From Prosopocoilus inquinatus (Eukaryota; Arthropoda; Insecta; Coleoptera; Lucanidae), in assembly GCA_036172665.1 (NCBI GenBank), contig CM069870.1:58032212-58096211 (forward strand): a DNA stretch of 64,000 nt. Direction: 5' to 3'. The position numbers were made by a program, and so were the translations under genes. Below the pieces are notes generated by a model, which saw only the letters and a list, made by a program, of their open reading frames with translations, had not been told where the DNA came from and searched no databases. Shown here piece after piece: positions 1 through 13,490 of the stretch (positions are counted from its first letter, which is position 1; the number at the start of each line of letters is the position of its first letter).

Positions 1-2340
1 AAACCGGGCCTAAGAGAGTTAAAATATATTAATCGATGAAATTTAAAGAGCCCGCTAAGACAGTCGCCTAAATGGCTGTGGAATTGACCTTTGGTCATAA
101 TTTGAAATATTTTCTCTTCTGTACAGAAACAAAGTAACATAATTTAATGAGTTTGAAATCGAAACCTTAATTTTTGACAGGAAAAAACTGCAGACATCTA
201 TAGTAAGAAGAAAAGTTAGCAATTATGTAATATTTATTAAGAAAAATTCTAATAACGTGTACTTGTGTTCAAAAAGGTTATGGACACCTAATTACACAGT
301 TACATTTTATGTTTTAGTTACGATATTCAGTATTTCACATAAAACGACAAAAATGATTAATCAGAAAGATAATTAACAATCGCTGCTTTCCTAAGAATAA
401 ACGTTAGAAAAATTGCAATAGGCAAAAAACTTAATTATATAATCTTAATTTTTTATTTGAGAGCATATGAATAATTTTTTTTATTTTATTGTAGGTGCAA
501 TCGTTTTTTTTTTTGAATAAGTGGATATTAAAGTAATAAAAAATGAAAAAAAAAATTGAATTTGTTAGATTCCCTCAAAACGTACATTTGGATCGTGTGA
601 CATTAACATACATTAACTATCAACGTAATAGGTTGTATATAAATACAGAAAATTTAGAGTTGCCAACTATTTTACTTTTCAGTACCAATAGTTGCCGTTT
701 CCACCATAAATTTGTGGCCAAAAAATTCGATTCCTTAGGAGAAACAACTGAAACTTCAAGAAATACTCAATAGAGTACACTCATTCCCTTTTAGAATTTG
801 TTTGACTATGGATATTTTCATGTTTATAAAATCTTCTTATTTTAAAATTTTATTTATTTTTTTAGCAGAATATTAAACAAAAACAATCTCAATATTTGGC
901 GTTGTATAGTGTTATTAATAATTACAGTCTCTGTTATACAGCTTTAACTTGTGTTTGACGTGTTGTCACGTACTCTATTCACACTTTGATTTTTTTTGTT
1001 TCTTTAAAGCTGTTGCAATAGCTGTTATAAGAGCTCTGGGAGGCAATGCAAGGTATTATAATCGATAAATATATATACAGAAGTTAATTATCAATTTAGC
1101 AGAATTACAACATTTTATTTTACTTTTTTCTTGTTTATTTAGCGTTCTTATTAGAGACGATGCATATCGCAACAACGTAAACATTGATTTCTAGTTGTAG
1201 TCGATAAAGTTAAAAAGTCATGTGTCCGAAATTTTTTGTGCACCAGTGTAAAACAAAATCAATTTCGTACGTGTTAGATGCCGGAATTCGAGTACTTATT
1301 ATTAATGAAACGAGTCACACCTAAATGTCGATAGAGAAAGTCAAACGAAAAAGTAATAATAAATATGACAAGATATCGAAAAAGTTTGGAGATAAGTAGA
1401 ATTCGTATGAATTCAATTTCAATTAAAGGACGAATGAGATTTCAATCTTCGTCGAACCCAACTGCCGTTCGCATCTATAAATACATCTCATTATTTGATC
1501 GAAATTATAAAAACATTCAAAAATATATAAATAGTAAGAATTTCGCGGGTAAGAAAGAGTTCGGTCGAGATCATGATCAGGCCTAGGCGCATTTTAGGCG
1601 GAAGGTTTCGTTAAATATACGAGGAACTATTAATATGCTGAAGCGATCATAGTCGGAAGAAGTTCTAATCTTTAACGCTTCTGCCCTGTAAAAACAAAAC
1701 AATAAACCAGTCAAAGCCCGAGAAGTCTATGCGGCACGCAGTAACAAATACAGTTCTGGTCGACTGGATATAAAAACTTATTTACATAATCGATTCATTA
1801 CGAAATGAACTCGCATTCTTTTTGCAGTGACGGCGCTATAATTGATATGAATTAAAGGTATTATGCCAGTCTTTTTCAAAGCTACAGTAAAGAATTATAA
1901 TGTTTTCGTAATTATTAATTTGAAAGAAACTATAAAGGCAAGTACGTTACACACGTAATTTACATGAAACTGTTGCTTCTGATGCAATGACCGCGAAGGT
2001 GAGAGTGCCTCGGGCATAAAAGCCGTTCAGGGGCGACGTTGAAATCTACGCCGCTGCTTTGTTTATCTTTATATTGGTTTTTACTAGATATCCTAGGAAT
2101 GTGCGACCCTTAATCATGAGAGAAAGCGGGGTCTTTAGAAGGATGTATAACGCAGCGGTGGTGGTCTTTTCGGTTCCCGCTCGGCCCGAACACCCCCGAA
2201 GTTACCACGCCGCGAACCTAACTAGTGGAGCCAAACGGTATAATATACCATTTCAAAATACAAATTGAGAAATTCGTTGGTAATTTCCGTAATTTCTTCA
2301 AAATAAAAAAATATCAAGAATTAATTTCGTCGTCTTAAAC
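1..2340. other. No gene recognised
   Basis: AT-rich DNA with only short open frames (under 80 codons) that lack recognisable motifs or coding-like composition. A somewhat GC-richer patch lies at about 1985-2230. It contains an open frame but nothing identifiable. Confidence 0.6.
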
Positions 2341-2344
2341 TAAG

Positions 2345-2447
2345 AGGTAGGCAGCTGATTCAGCGGTTAGCCTAGCCGATTTATAAAGTCGTGTCATTCG
2401 TCGGCGTGGATTCGAATCTCACTAAGGCCGTGCTTGTTTGTGTTGTC
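2345..2447 (+). repeat. tRNA-derived SINE-like head
   Basis: The segment carries an RNA polymerase III-type A box (TAGCCTAGCCG, about 2370-2380, matching TRGYNNANNNG) and, 3' of it, a B-box-like GGATTCGAATCTC (about 2408-2420). This spacing is typical of tRNA genes and tRNA-derived SINEs. No cloverleaf could be drawn and no A-rich tail is seen, so a SINE fragment is likelier than a tRNA gene. A MITE starts directly after it. Confidence 0.4.
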
Positions 2448-2450
2448 TTA

Positions 2451-2677
2451 GAGCCAAACTACACGAGCGGGTTGTCCGCTGCATTAAATACGCCGCGGGT
2501 TGCACGTCTGAATGGAAATTATGCTTACAAGGTTGTGAAACTACTTAGACGAACGAATAAACGTCGCGTTCCACTCGTCTAATTTCACTCGTTTGTATAC
2601 ACGGTTTCCATTCAGACGTGTAATCCGCAACGCGGCGTGTTTAATGCGTCTGAAAACCCGCTCGTGCAGATTGGCTC
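2451..2677. mobile_element. PIF/Harbinger-like hairpin MITE with TTA duplication
   Basis: The two ends are inverted copies of each other over about 70 bases: GAGCCAAACTACACGAGCGG at the left, and the complement of TGCAGATTGGCTC at the right. The arms share internal blocks such as CGTCTGAATGGAAA. TTA occurs immediately outside both ends (2448-2450 and 2678-2680), as expected for the 3-bp target duplication of the PIF/Harbinger superfamily. The middle (about 2525-2600) is single-copy loop sequence. No transposase is encoded, so the element is non-autonomous. Confidence 0.75.
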
Positions 2678-3039
2678 TTAAGGTCATTACATAAAGTATG
2701 TACACGATAAAATCCGGGCAACTTGATTCAGTTATAATATTGTCAAAAATAAAACTATTTGCATTTATTTTTAAGTAGGCTTTGTTTTAATCGTACACTT
2801 TAATGTTTTAAGCAAATGATTAGTCACATTTGTTAAATAAGCAAAATATCATCAAATCAAGAAAAAGTTCAATGGGACATTCTGCACACACGCTTGAAAA
2901 ATACAAGTTTTTTCTCTAGAAAAATTTCTAAATTGTTAAAAATTCCAAAATCATCTGTAGCCTGAGGGAATCCTATACGGAAAGGGATAAGAAAAAGGTT
3001 TTCAGAACCTTTTAAGAAGAAAATTAAATTGAAATTTCC

Positions 3040-3513
3040 AAAAAAATAGTACTTGTTTTGAGGCAATTTGTACATGTGGCAGCACAAGTTTTAGTTTCTT
3101 CTCCACAGGTACCGTCAATTCGGAAATTTATCTTCAGGAATATCTTCAAAAATGCTTCTTGATATATATTTTATACCTTGTAGTCTTCTGGCCAGATCTT
3201 GCATCGTACCGACAGTCTAAACCAGTGGATTGGTATGACACTAACAGAATAGCAGTTGTTCCATGCGACATCAATCCACAAAATTGCTCTGAGCTCCACC
3301 CGGTGGAAAGATATTGAGCTCTTGTAAATCAGAAACTTAGCAAAACAAAAAGGGAAGTAGGAAACATTACTAGATTTAGAAGAGCTTGGATTGATGAATC
3401 CAAATTAATCACAAAGGCTAGTGTACAAAATCTGATAAGTAGGGTCAAGAGAAAAGTCCGCTTATATTATCAAAGCAGTGACTGGAATTTAACTGACTGC
3501 TTAAATTTATGTT
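3040..3513 (+). pseudogene. Decayed Tc1/IS630-type transposase, C-terminal part
   Basis: Read in one plus-strand frame from about 3040, the segment gives an AICTCG block, then TGTVNSEIYLQEYLQ, then FWPDLA around the 3190s. It continues with VVP.DINP.NCSELHPVERY and RAWIDESKLITKASVQNL, and ends at a natural stop at 3511-3513. The FWPDLA...NPPN.PE.RPIE.FW order is characteristic of the C-terminal half of insect Tc1/IS630-like transposases. A TGA interrupts the frame exactly where the conserved Trp of the RPIE-x-FW motif should be. The N-terminal half and terminal repeats were not found. Confidence 0.65.
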
Positions 3514-4520
3514 AATATAATATATCTATTATAAGTAGAGTAAAAAAATTTAAATGTGTTAATTGTTTCAGTTTTATGACATTTTTCATCTGCCCGGATT
3601 TTATCGTGTACATACAATCTTTACTATGTGAATGCCTGGAATAGTTGTTACCGATAAGGCAAAAATGGCGAGTACTGCGTATAGGTTGAGACGAAGAAGC
3701 GGTGCTTAAACTAAGAATTAGATCTAAATAAGAAAATATTTTTTGATGACGAAGCAATAAAAGTAGAACAAAATGAAGAAAACTTTAATATATGCTGTAT
3801 TCGTTAACTTTACAGGTATACTTCATATGTTATACTTTATAATTTAGGTAAAATTAAAGATTTTCTCTGCATGCGATACGTAATATACACATTTCTAGAT
3901 TATATTTGACTTTCAATTAGTATCAAATTCTCTTGATTGCATAATTATTCACATTCTCCAGAATTCATTCCAATTTTGTTTCTCCGTAAGGAGCTAACCC
4001 AAAATATACTTTGAAGACCCATCAGGCTTATTTTAGCATTTGAATTTGAATCTTACGATTAGCCCAAAGGTTAGTCGAAACGCTAGTCCTATGCTACACA
4101 CCTGTTATACTTCAGAAGCAAACTTGCTATCTATTATATTGGCTCCTATAAGAAGGTGGTGTACACTGAACTAACTCTCCGCTTTGGTTTTGAATTTGGT
4201 GGGATCCGGTAGCTTAACAATCCTACTACTATTTTGACCATATATCACCGAAATTATAATGTTTCGTGTCTCTAATAAGAGGATAACATTTCTAACATTT
4301 TTTAAAATTATGGATGTCGTAAGCAAATAGTTTGGAAAAATATAATTTTCATTGGAACAAATAGACTTCTAACCCCCTTTTATATTTATTTTTTATATAT
4401 TTTCTTCTCTTTCAAATTGTAATTGACTGTATCTTTGATGGGCTAATAACATTTTGTTTTTCAAAAAACTAAATGTTATTAGGCTTATGTAACTATCAGA
4501 ATTGATTATTACTTAAGCCT
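3514..4520. other. No gene recognised
   Basis: AT-rich sequence with no coding-like frame, repeat or RNA motif that I can support. Confidence 0.5.
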
Positions 4521-4985
4521 GAGGTGAGAGTTTCTGTGACAGCTGCTCTCGTAAAAGTAAGGGCCGATTTCAGAGACAAGATAGGCAAATTAGACAGACT
4601 TCAGTCTCGTTTTCATGGTCAGAGTATGTGATAATTACTCTTGTGAGAGTAACTATTGCTTTCATAACAGAAACTCTTAAGAAACTATCGTCGTGCTTTT
4701 AGGCGAATTACACTATTACGAGAGCTACTTTCATCTATCTAGTTAGGCGAAATAGTACAAAAGCTGTATCAAAAAAGCTCGAAAGCGACTTTCAGGTAAT
4801 TTACAGGATGATAGTTTCTATGAGAGTTGCTATCATGGCAGCAGTAATTAGTTTCACGACAGTAACTACCACAGAAATTCTCATCATGGAAACGAAACTT
4901 TCGACTTAATAAAGGTAAGAGTGATACTTATTTCGTGTGTCTGAATTCGGCCTCTATGTACTCTCATAAAAGCAACTCTCACCGT
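4521..4985. repeat. Possible MITE with inverted ends
   Basis: The left end (GGTGAGAGTTTCTG, followed about 25 bases later by GGGCCGATTTCAGAGACA) resembles the complement of the right end (GGTGAGAGTTGCTTTTATGA, then AGGCCGAATTCAGACACA). The interior has many short direct and inverted repeats of AGAGTAACT and GAAACT type. No target duplication could be assigned, so the superfamily is open. Confidence 0.45.
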
Positions 4986-5489
4986 CAAAACGGGGCTTTA
5001 CACGTTTTCCTTTTCAAAAGTAAATATTTGGATTTTTTGAATTGTTGACTACGAGGTAACTAATGAATTATTAATTTTTGTCTTCAGTTATACATAACAA
5101 TTGATGAGTATTTACTACGGAAGTAAAGGAGCTCTTTACTTACGCGTTGTGGAGTAATATCCCAATCATATGATCGACGAAGTAGATGACTCACAAGACC
5201 TAAAACTGCATCGAGAATATTCATTTTACTTAAGACAAATCCAGTCTCCCTTGGGGTTTTGTTGAAAGATCTAATCAGGAAGTATGTATGTAGAACAAAT
5301 GTCGTGAGAATGGAGGGAATATTTTAAAAGAATGACAGTTCGAAGATTATTAGTTAAAATAAATCTTTTTTCTAGTTACTTTGGCTATTGCAATTTGAAT
5401 ATCTACTCACCAAAGATAGTACTTTATATTCTGATTATCTTTGGAATCAAAAATCAACATGACCGTTCCAAATCATCATCGTAATCAGT

Positions 5490-5785
5490 TCTCTTATACC
5501 CATTAGGATGTCGAGGTTTCCTCTCTTCTGTCTTGCTGTTTAAATTTCTTCCACTTTTTCCGGTCTTTTGCTAATTCCCTTGCTGAGTTTCAATCACTTC
5601 CTCTATCCATCAATCTTTCTTCTATTTCCCTGCTCTTTTTTCGTTTCGGTCTTCTTCTTCCATTTCTTCCTATCGTTTTCGCTTCCCAAAGTCTTTTCAC
5701 TTGGCGTTTCCTCCTTCATCCTGATCGGGTGGCCGAACCAGCATAGTTTTTTTCTCCGACCGATCTTACTGCCTAGTGCTTGCAA
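5490..5785 (-). pseudogene. 3' remnant of a non-LTR retrotransposon
   Basis: The minus strand encodes a block with GRRKKLCWFGHPIRM followed by ETPSEKTLGSENDRKKWKKK and, after frame breaks, a further DRKKW. The RR..LRWFGHV.RM...R.P.K.LE order and terminal DRKKW are typical of the C-terminal region of RT-bearing non-LTR elements of the jockey/RTE kind. The reverse transcriptase core is absent. The plus strand of this region is strongly pyrimidine-rich, which makes a long but meaningless open frame there. Confidence 0.55.
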
Positions 5786-8700
5786 TTGAATGTTTTCTTT
5801 TTAAAGACGAGTGATAAGTAAATTCAACCAAAAATTAAACGAAATAGAACTTTCCTTATTCGAATTATTTATGTACTTGTATTCTTTTGGTTCGTTGGAA
5901 ATGTTTATTGGGAATTGGGAACTTTAATTTTGGAATTAATAACATATCCGATGATAAGAAGAAAATGTTAGTAATGTAAGTAGTTAGTTGAGCATTGAGT
6001 GTCTTTAACCTCCAAGTAATTTTAGTACAGAATATGTTGTGGAACATGTTGAAACTGCTTTCGGAAAAAAAATATTTGCTGAAACCAATACTTGGTGTAC
6101 CTGAAACCTGCTTTGTTTATTTACGAAAGACAATCTATTTTTGCCCGATTGGTTTCACTGTAAATTTTTCATGCTCTATAAACAGGACTTTGTTTTCCAT
6201 GTAAAATTCCTAGAATCCAGAATTGATGGTTACTTGAAGTCGAAAGGCAAAACACCACTAAATCGCCATCGTTGTTTATACAGTCGCATTTACGCCGTTG
6301 GTGAATTGTTTATTGAGACTGTCCACGTGAAATATGTGCCGCAAAATACGAATGGCAATTACGGTGCAAATGTTTTTTTTTCTTTAAAATAATATACGGC
6401 ATCCGGTTTATATTTGGTTGAGTAAACTTCAACCGATGCGATGACTGCAGAGATTGTAAACTTCAGCAAATACTTCATCATAACAATTCGTATGATCGGC
6501 TAAATTTAGTTTTTGCATGACTTATGCAAATGACAATGGGTCATCGAAACGGAACAAGCATTCAACAATATCAAAGTAATTATGGGCTACATTTGCGACT
6601 GACGGCTTTTGATGATGTTAATTACAGGATTTCTGACGTGCGCTTTTTAAAGTTTAAAATTCACCAGACTGTCCTGACCTTCTCTATAATTCGGCTGTCT
6701 CATGGTCAGTTCTTACGTTTCTAATGTCTATTTTTATGTTTGGTCGTCTTTTGCAGTTGCATGATGCAGTTATTGTTAGAAACGGTAAACAAATTAATCA
6801 GAATTTAATTTGAGACGGTGACAAACAAGGTCATTTTTTTCTTTTTTGAGAAGTACATGGTCAGAAAACAAGTGTTTTTCAACACCTTAATTCCGGCTGC
6901 TTCTCATAAGTTTTTAATAATTGCTCAATTAATTTTGATTTTGTTTCTTTTTTGTTACGAAATACTTGTTTTGATTTGCAAAAGTAAAATAACTGATATC
7001 ATAAACTTATATAAAACAGATTTAAGTGTAGTAGCAGACGATGGTTTAAGGATATCCCTAAACACAGATAAGCCGCTGTCTTTAGAACATACATGCACAC
7101 ACGCTTTATGTATATGAAATCTTTGATTTTTATGGTTATGAAATTTGATGAGGAGTATATCCTCTGAATTATACCATTCAATGATACTATGTAGTGTATT
7201 TTTGTGAGAGAGTTTGTGTGTGTGTTGAAGTTTACATTTAGCTGCCGAAATAGGTATTTAAGAATATAAACTTCTTTTGTAAGAAGTATTTTGATTTATT
7301 TAAAACATAATCATTATCGAATTGAGGAACTTTGAACAATAGGTTTAAAAACGTGTGAAAAAAATGCAACAACTCAACAGATTACAAGCAGCAGCAAAAA
7401 TGTTTCAAAACTACTTTCAACAAAGCATTTCTCACTGTACATCCACATAATTGCAGTCTTTGAACCATCTCAGTGGATACAAATTATTAATGATTTTAAA
7501 ATGTCATATGAAAATGAAAAGTTTTAACAAATATATAAAAACCATATTTAACAGTTATTTATTATACAAATATTTTAAAAAGCAAATAAGTCACGTTTTA
7601 TCCAACACCTGCTTATTATGAAGTCTTAATAATTCTGATTTTGGATAAAAGTTTCATTATGGGTTCATAATTACACTAGTGTTTTATAGACCTCATAATA
7701 TATTCAAAGTCGGCATTTTTGTGACTTCTTAATAAACAGGCGTTGGATAAATAATTTTATTATATTCTCTTAGGTTCTTATGACCCGGTGATATACCTTC
7801 TATTAAATTTGCGAAAAACTGACATCTCTGTCACTTTATAACAAATTTTTGCATTTTTTTTTTACAAAAATTATCATCGTATCTTATGGCTCTTAAGAAT
7901 GAAATTATATACTTACCCAAAATAATATTGAATTATAATTAGAAAGATATTTCTGAAATCTATTAAAAATGACAAGCAAACAAATTGTTACAGTTTCTCA
8001 TCTGAATAATTAAAAAAATCCTCGTGCTACGTCACACCTACAATAGGAAACGACAAATGAATAATGCTTCAGAGTATCGGAATTTATTTTCCTTTGAATT
8101 AATGAACCTGTACGCGCTGCTAATGCAGAAGGGAACAATTACTTTCATTCCAAGTAGAAACGTTCTGTTTGAACGATCGCACCATCCGTTCCTAGGAACA
8201 CTCCATGCTTTTAACTCTCGTAAACAGGAAGGGCCGAGGATGTCGGATATACAGCCTCCAGCTCTAGCTTTTCAAAGGCAGCTGCAAAATGCGCTAAATA
8301 AATCGGGCTTGATATTAGTTTTCAAAATGATGTTTCTTTTTTGTCTTTCGAAAAATAGGCATGCATATACCAGTCTTTGTTGTAAAGTGATAACATAGGC
8401 AGTACAGAGGCTGGGGGGAGGCGTAGCACTTGCTTACTCATAACGCATTCGCAATTCATAAATTTCAATCTCCAATTAAGCTTGTGTTCTATTTTGTTTC
8501 CGTTGTATTTCTATAATTTCAGTTTGATTTAACAACCGATATCTTATGTTAACGTCGTGTCTGATACTATAAACTGCAGGAAAAACGGGAGCAATTATAA
8601 GAGCATAATTAGCCGCGTGGACGTGTGTGTGTGCGTGTTTTCATTAGGTCGTGCGATTAAAACGAAATACTTAACGAACACGTGTGGACAATTAAAAGTA

Positions 8701-11601
8701 CAATGAATAAATTGTAAGAGCAAATTATTTTAGATTAATTGCTACTTATGTTTTTTAATTAATTCCCATGTGGGTTTCATAATGTTTCAGTTCTGTATTT
8801 ATTTATTTAATGCATTCATCAAGGCTTAGCTTGAATGTGATGTCTGGTTCGTTTCATGGAGATTGCATAAGTGTTAGCAAACTGACGGTACTTTTACGAT
8901 ATTCATGAATTATAAAAGAATGATTTTATTAATTATTTTAATTATTAGTTAAAAAATATTTTAGATATTAGTTAAATAATGTTTGTTGTTTTATCTCTTC
9001 AGTTCTTTTTTTTCCACAATCTCTGACAAATAATTAAAGAACGCGTTACTCTCTCCCACTCAACACGATTCAGCGCGTGCACTTAGCCTAATGGAACGTG
9101 TGGCATTCGTTGATCACGATACCCCTCTACCCATGTCATGCCGATGGAAACTGAATTAAATTTGAGAGACGCATTTGAACATTAAATGAGATTTAATAAC
9201 TAATTTGTTAAACAAATATATGGTAACAAACACGGTGACGCATATCCCGCAATAACAAAGTGCTCCATTTCATTAAAAAAAAGAAACTATGTGAACAAAC
9301 AATTCCCAAACACAAATAAAAATATTCTTAAATCTTGCAATAGCTTGCTTAATAGTTTTCTCCGCAATCGTATCTTTAAATTCTTCATTTTAACGAGTTC
9401 TTTGATATTTAAGTCCAAGTATTGTTGAAAACCTTTTATTTGAAAATGGCAGAAACTTTCGAAACTGCAATAACTAAGTTGTTAAGTGCTCATATGTTGA
9501 CGGGACTAGTATTGTATTTAAGTATTAGGGAATATAGTAAAGTAACGGAGAACAGAAGATACCAAAATATACTTCAAATTAAGAATCAAATATCAAGCAA
9601 CACCGTTCATAAATGCGATAAATAATAATTATATAAATATATAAATAGGAAAACAGTTTCCACATGTACGGATATAAACGGTAGTTGTTGATTCTTTGTA
9701 TACCACGTTCTAAGTGGGAAAACGTCACGCCTCCGCAGGAGCTTACAGCGTATAAAGGCCTCCCTCTACCTGTGTAACGTTTTACATGTTTCGTATTACC
9801 TATGTTCTAACTTTTAAATATTACTTGCTCGTATATGTGTATAATATCCCCTAATGTTTATAAAAATATTAAAAAATATACCTCTATGACTTTGTGCATT
9901 TATTAAAAAATTTAATCTTGTTGATACTTGAACAAGAGAACGCGTTTATTAAATTTTTCCTGGAACGGATGATGAACTGATATCTTATCTAAGTGGTAGA
10001 ATCAATAACTTTTGATTCGTGATTTTCGTTAATAAATTGATAAACGTTCGAGTGCAATAATTGCAAATGAGTTTCAGAGTCTCGAATTAAATAATTATCT
10101 ATTTGCGTAGCAGATCACAAAGAATCGTGGTAGGAAAGCGTTCCTCAAAACTATATATTAGGTCCGTTGTTATTAATTCTATAAACATTCACACTAGTGC
10201 AATTTTAAACGCACGGCAAAAATCTCTCCTGTCCGCCAGATTTAAAAATAAGGTTGGCATTCGTGTTAATTAAATTACTGCCGAATTTGCCTTACATACA
10301 CGCAATCATTTAAATAGATACAATAAAACAGAAAAAATCCAGTGTAGAATTAATTTAATAAATGCTTTACTTGGCGTCGCCATTTTCTGTGTTCAATTTT
10401 AGAATATTTTAACTTATTTGTCAATTTTAAACAACCTTACCTGGTTATAAAAATAACTATTGTGTGACGTGAAGACTATTGTTATGCAACTTATAATATG
10501 AGTTAATTTAACGCTACAAAAACTATTTCAACGCTCTGATGAAGCTAATAAATTTTGCAAAAGCTTAGCACTGAAGAAAGCTTTTTAAATTTGCTAATTT
10601 TGACCGGATAATCGATAATTTTGAATTATTTATAAATGCTACTACTAGACTACGATATCTGGCGGAAAAGTATTGATATTTTGAAATATCGTGTCGTTGT
10701 ACTGTAACAGTATAATTTTAACCACATTCATTATTAATTCAAGAAGGAAAAATAGGAAATCATTAAGAAATGTTATATCACAGTGAGACTGAAGGCTACA
10801 TGCACGCCACAAATTAATAAAGCCAAACTTGGCTACGCCCATAACTACGAAGACGAATCAAAACCAACATGAACTAAGCAAAAGCCAACCTTGCATCAGA
10901 TGATATCAGTAATAACCAATGGCGACAAATGTCAACTGTGAACGTAATTACGTTATTAAATTATTTAGATTAACTCTTGCTGTGCAATTTAGCTTGACAG
11001 ATTTGTATTGCCTTTGATCGTATCGGTTTATTCGATTGAACTTTCAAACGTGTCAAACTTGCGAATTTTTGCAGCATAAAACTCATAAAAGTGCAAAAGT
11101 GGTTTTCACTCTGCAGCGTTAAAAACTTCATAACAAGAGTTGATTTAAATAATTTATTAACTCATCGTATTTCCGACAAAGTAACAAGTGGGCATAAAAA
11201 CGTAAATCACAAAATCATAAGATGATTTATTGCCGAAGGGTTTTTGAGATGCATGAAAAATAGACTGCGACTTGCACCGCATAATTAGATCAGATATGGG
11301 ACGAAATTTTGTATTATAATAATGCGATCCTTTTGCGACGAAAATGATCATAAATAAACAGTAAAGGCAAGCGAGAAACCAAGCCGCTCGTCGTTCACAC
11401 GATAACTATGTTTCTTTCCGAGGAAAATTTATGCGATGTAAAACTTTAAATATTGCTGTCACTTAGAGGTTAAGGGATGAAAATTACATCTTCAAATGAT
11501 TAAAAAATGTCCTAACAGTCTTCAAGTAATTTTTAGGTTACTTGGATGTGGGAGGATACTAAAGAATATTTTTTTAATAATTCGCTACAGAATATTCCAA
11601 C
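5786..11601. other. Long gene-free stretch
   Basis: No supported gene. Open frames, including a 124-codon one at 8024-8398, show no recognisable domain. A scrap resembling the AGCTGCCGAAATA part of the Penelope-like motif seen at 24561 lies near 7240. At 10537 CTGATGAAGCTAATAAATT resembles a decayed CTGANGA core, but no GAA partner follows in place. Confidence 0.5.
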
Positions 11602-12049
11602 CAGGGTTGGAAAAAAAATTGAAAATTTCAAATACTGTAAAAATGTTAAAAATCAAAATACCATCAAAGGAGTGATTTTTTCGAAACACTTGATCGCATT
11701 AGATCGAAAAAATGCGATTCGTAGCTTTCCATTCCATTTTTTGTTTAGTTTATTGTCTCCAAAATTCAGGTTAATCGATTAATAAATAAAGATTCTAGAA
11801 GGGTGAGCACATGGCGTGGGACACCCGGTATATCAAAAGTGGTCTTTTTTAGCTTAAAACTAAAAAAATTAATTTAAAATATTAACAAAAAAAAACATGT
11901 TTAAAACTTAGCTTAAAATTACAAAAAATAAATTTAAAAGATTATCAAGAAAAACATGTTTAAAGCAAATGGTATGTTTTTAATTCGGTGTTTTAAACAT
12001 GTTTTAAACATTATGTTTTAAACAGTTTGTTTTAAACTTTCCAACCCTG
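11602..12049. mobile_element. hAT-type non-autonomous MITE
   Basis: The element begins with CAGGGTTGGAAA and ends with the exact complement TTTCCAACCCTG. It is flanked by ATTCCAAC (11594-11601) and ATTCCAGC (12050-12057), an 8-bp duplication with one difference, which is the hAT signature. The inside is AT-rich, with repeated AAACATGTTT and GTTTTAAACA palindromes near the right end and a short meaningless open frame. No transposase is present. Confidence 0.75.
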
Positions 12050-13379
12050 ATTCCAGCAATTTCGTTTTAATTTTGAAATCAACGTGTAAGCAAAACGTAA
12101 CTTATTTATAATAGATACATTACATTGTAAAACTATGTAAATGAAAATCAGACGCTGAAGAAAAATTAAAATACATAATTTAAAAACGTATGAACATGAA
12201 CATCTAGCATCTATTTTTTTTTTCTTCAGTTAATTTAGTTGTTATATTAATTATTACTTTTTTATATCTCTCATAAACATAAAAACACTCGACTATAGCT
12301 AAAGTATTAATTAAAATCTTTTATGAAGTATATAAATGAGAAGATATTATCATGTAAATAACTTCAGCAAATTTCTTATTAGTAGGTTTCCGTCAGGCCG
12401 ATGAAACGCTCACTCAAAATCCGACAATTTAGTTAATTAATCATTTAATCAATTCAAACGTAATGATCGATTGTCTTTAGAGGTTACCTATAATAGCTTG
12501 TACTTTTTTGTGCCTTCTATTATTAATTACCTAAGTTTTTTTTTTCTCCGAGTCGTTTCAGACCTGAACGAAATGCTTTTAATATTCGATTACGTTTGAA
12601 CGATGATGAAAATAACTGCTAGGTATGAAAGTAATTTCTTTTTTCGTTTGTTGTTCTGAAAACTGTATTGAAAATACAATGCAACAGACATGTTATTTCG
12701 TTATTTGTTTAAATCTTATTCTCGTCAACATCGGCAGAATTTCAATAATGCTGGGGCTACATCTGTGACCAACGCGACGTGATATTTGACCTTCAATTTG
12801 ACATTAAGAATAAATGTACCCACAACGGTTAGGAAATAAATAGATCGGGTAGCGACTTTTTTACACATCAAAGAGATTGCACACGAAAGGCATTAATACG
12901 TTACCATGTTATATGTTATGCGGAAGTGCAGTACAACGTAAAATTAAGTCCGTTAATTAACGCGTTTTGTGCGTTAGATGTTAAAGCAAACGCAATCCTA
13001 GTCCCTAGTATGTAGGAAGTACAGAGTCTTCATTAAATCTTGTGTCTCGCGCTATTTGTGACGTATGAAACGGACCACCTGCCATTTTGTTAAATGACAT
13101 AAATAGCGTAGTTACGTCTTTGTACAGAAGCGCGATATATTTTCTAAAGTGCAATTCTTTTCGATACGAATTAATTTTGCTAATACTCTTTAAATATTGC
13201 AAAATTCAACCTTTACTTCAGAGATCCTCTTTTTATTTTATTTATAATAATAATAATAATAAATGTCTTTATTTTTGTTGGCGGGGTTCAGCCTCAGCTG
13301 CTCTGCCACCCAACCAACGATGATAATATCAACAGTTTAAACAGCGAAATCCTACGATCGCTTTTTGTCCTAACACTGC
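12050..13379. other. No gene recognised
   Basis: AT-rich DNA with a short (AAT) run at about 13245-13262. Nothing else can be supported. Confidence 0.5.
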
Positions 13380-13490
13380 AGTAGGAACTCCCGAGCTACG
13401 CTTCTGCTGAAGAAGCCCTAAAGAGGGTTGGTACAGTTGTACAGAGACTGCTCGTTTCACTACAAACAAAAACGATTTGTAACAAAATTT
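13380..13490 (+). repeat. Penelope-like tail with mutated hammerhead motif
   Basis: This is a diverged copy of the segment at 54540-54660. It keeps CTGAAGA (13407-13413), a six-base stem II (AGCCCT with AGGGTT), stem I halves TCTG (13403-13406) and CAGA (13442-13445), and the following ACGATTTG. The obligatory GAA of the core reads GGT (13430-13432), so self-cleavage is not expected. Confidence 0.55.

Noticed and set aside
2345..2447. Functional tRNA gene
   Set aside because: A and B boxes are present but no cloverleaf or terminator could be drawn.
5568..5789. Plus-strand Phe/Leu/Ser-rich open frame
   Set aside because: The complement of the non-LTR retrotransposon tail encoded on the minus strand.
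8024..8398. 124-codon open frame
   Set aside because: AT-rich, no coding bias, no motif and no splice support.
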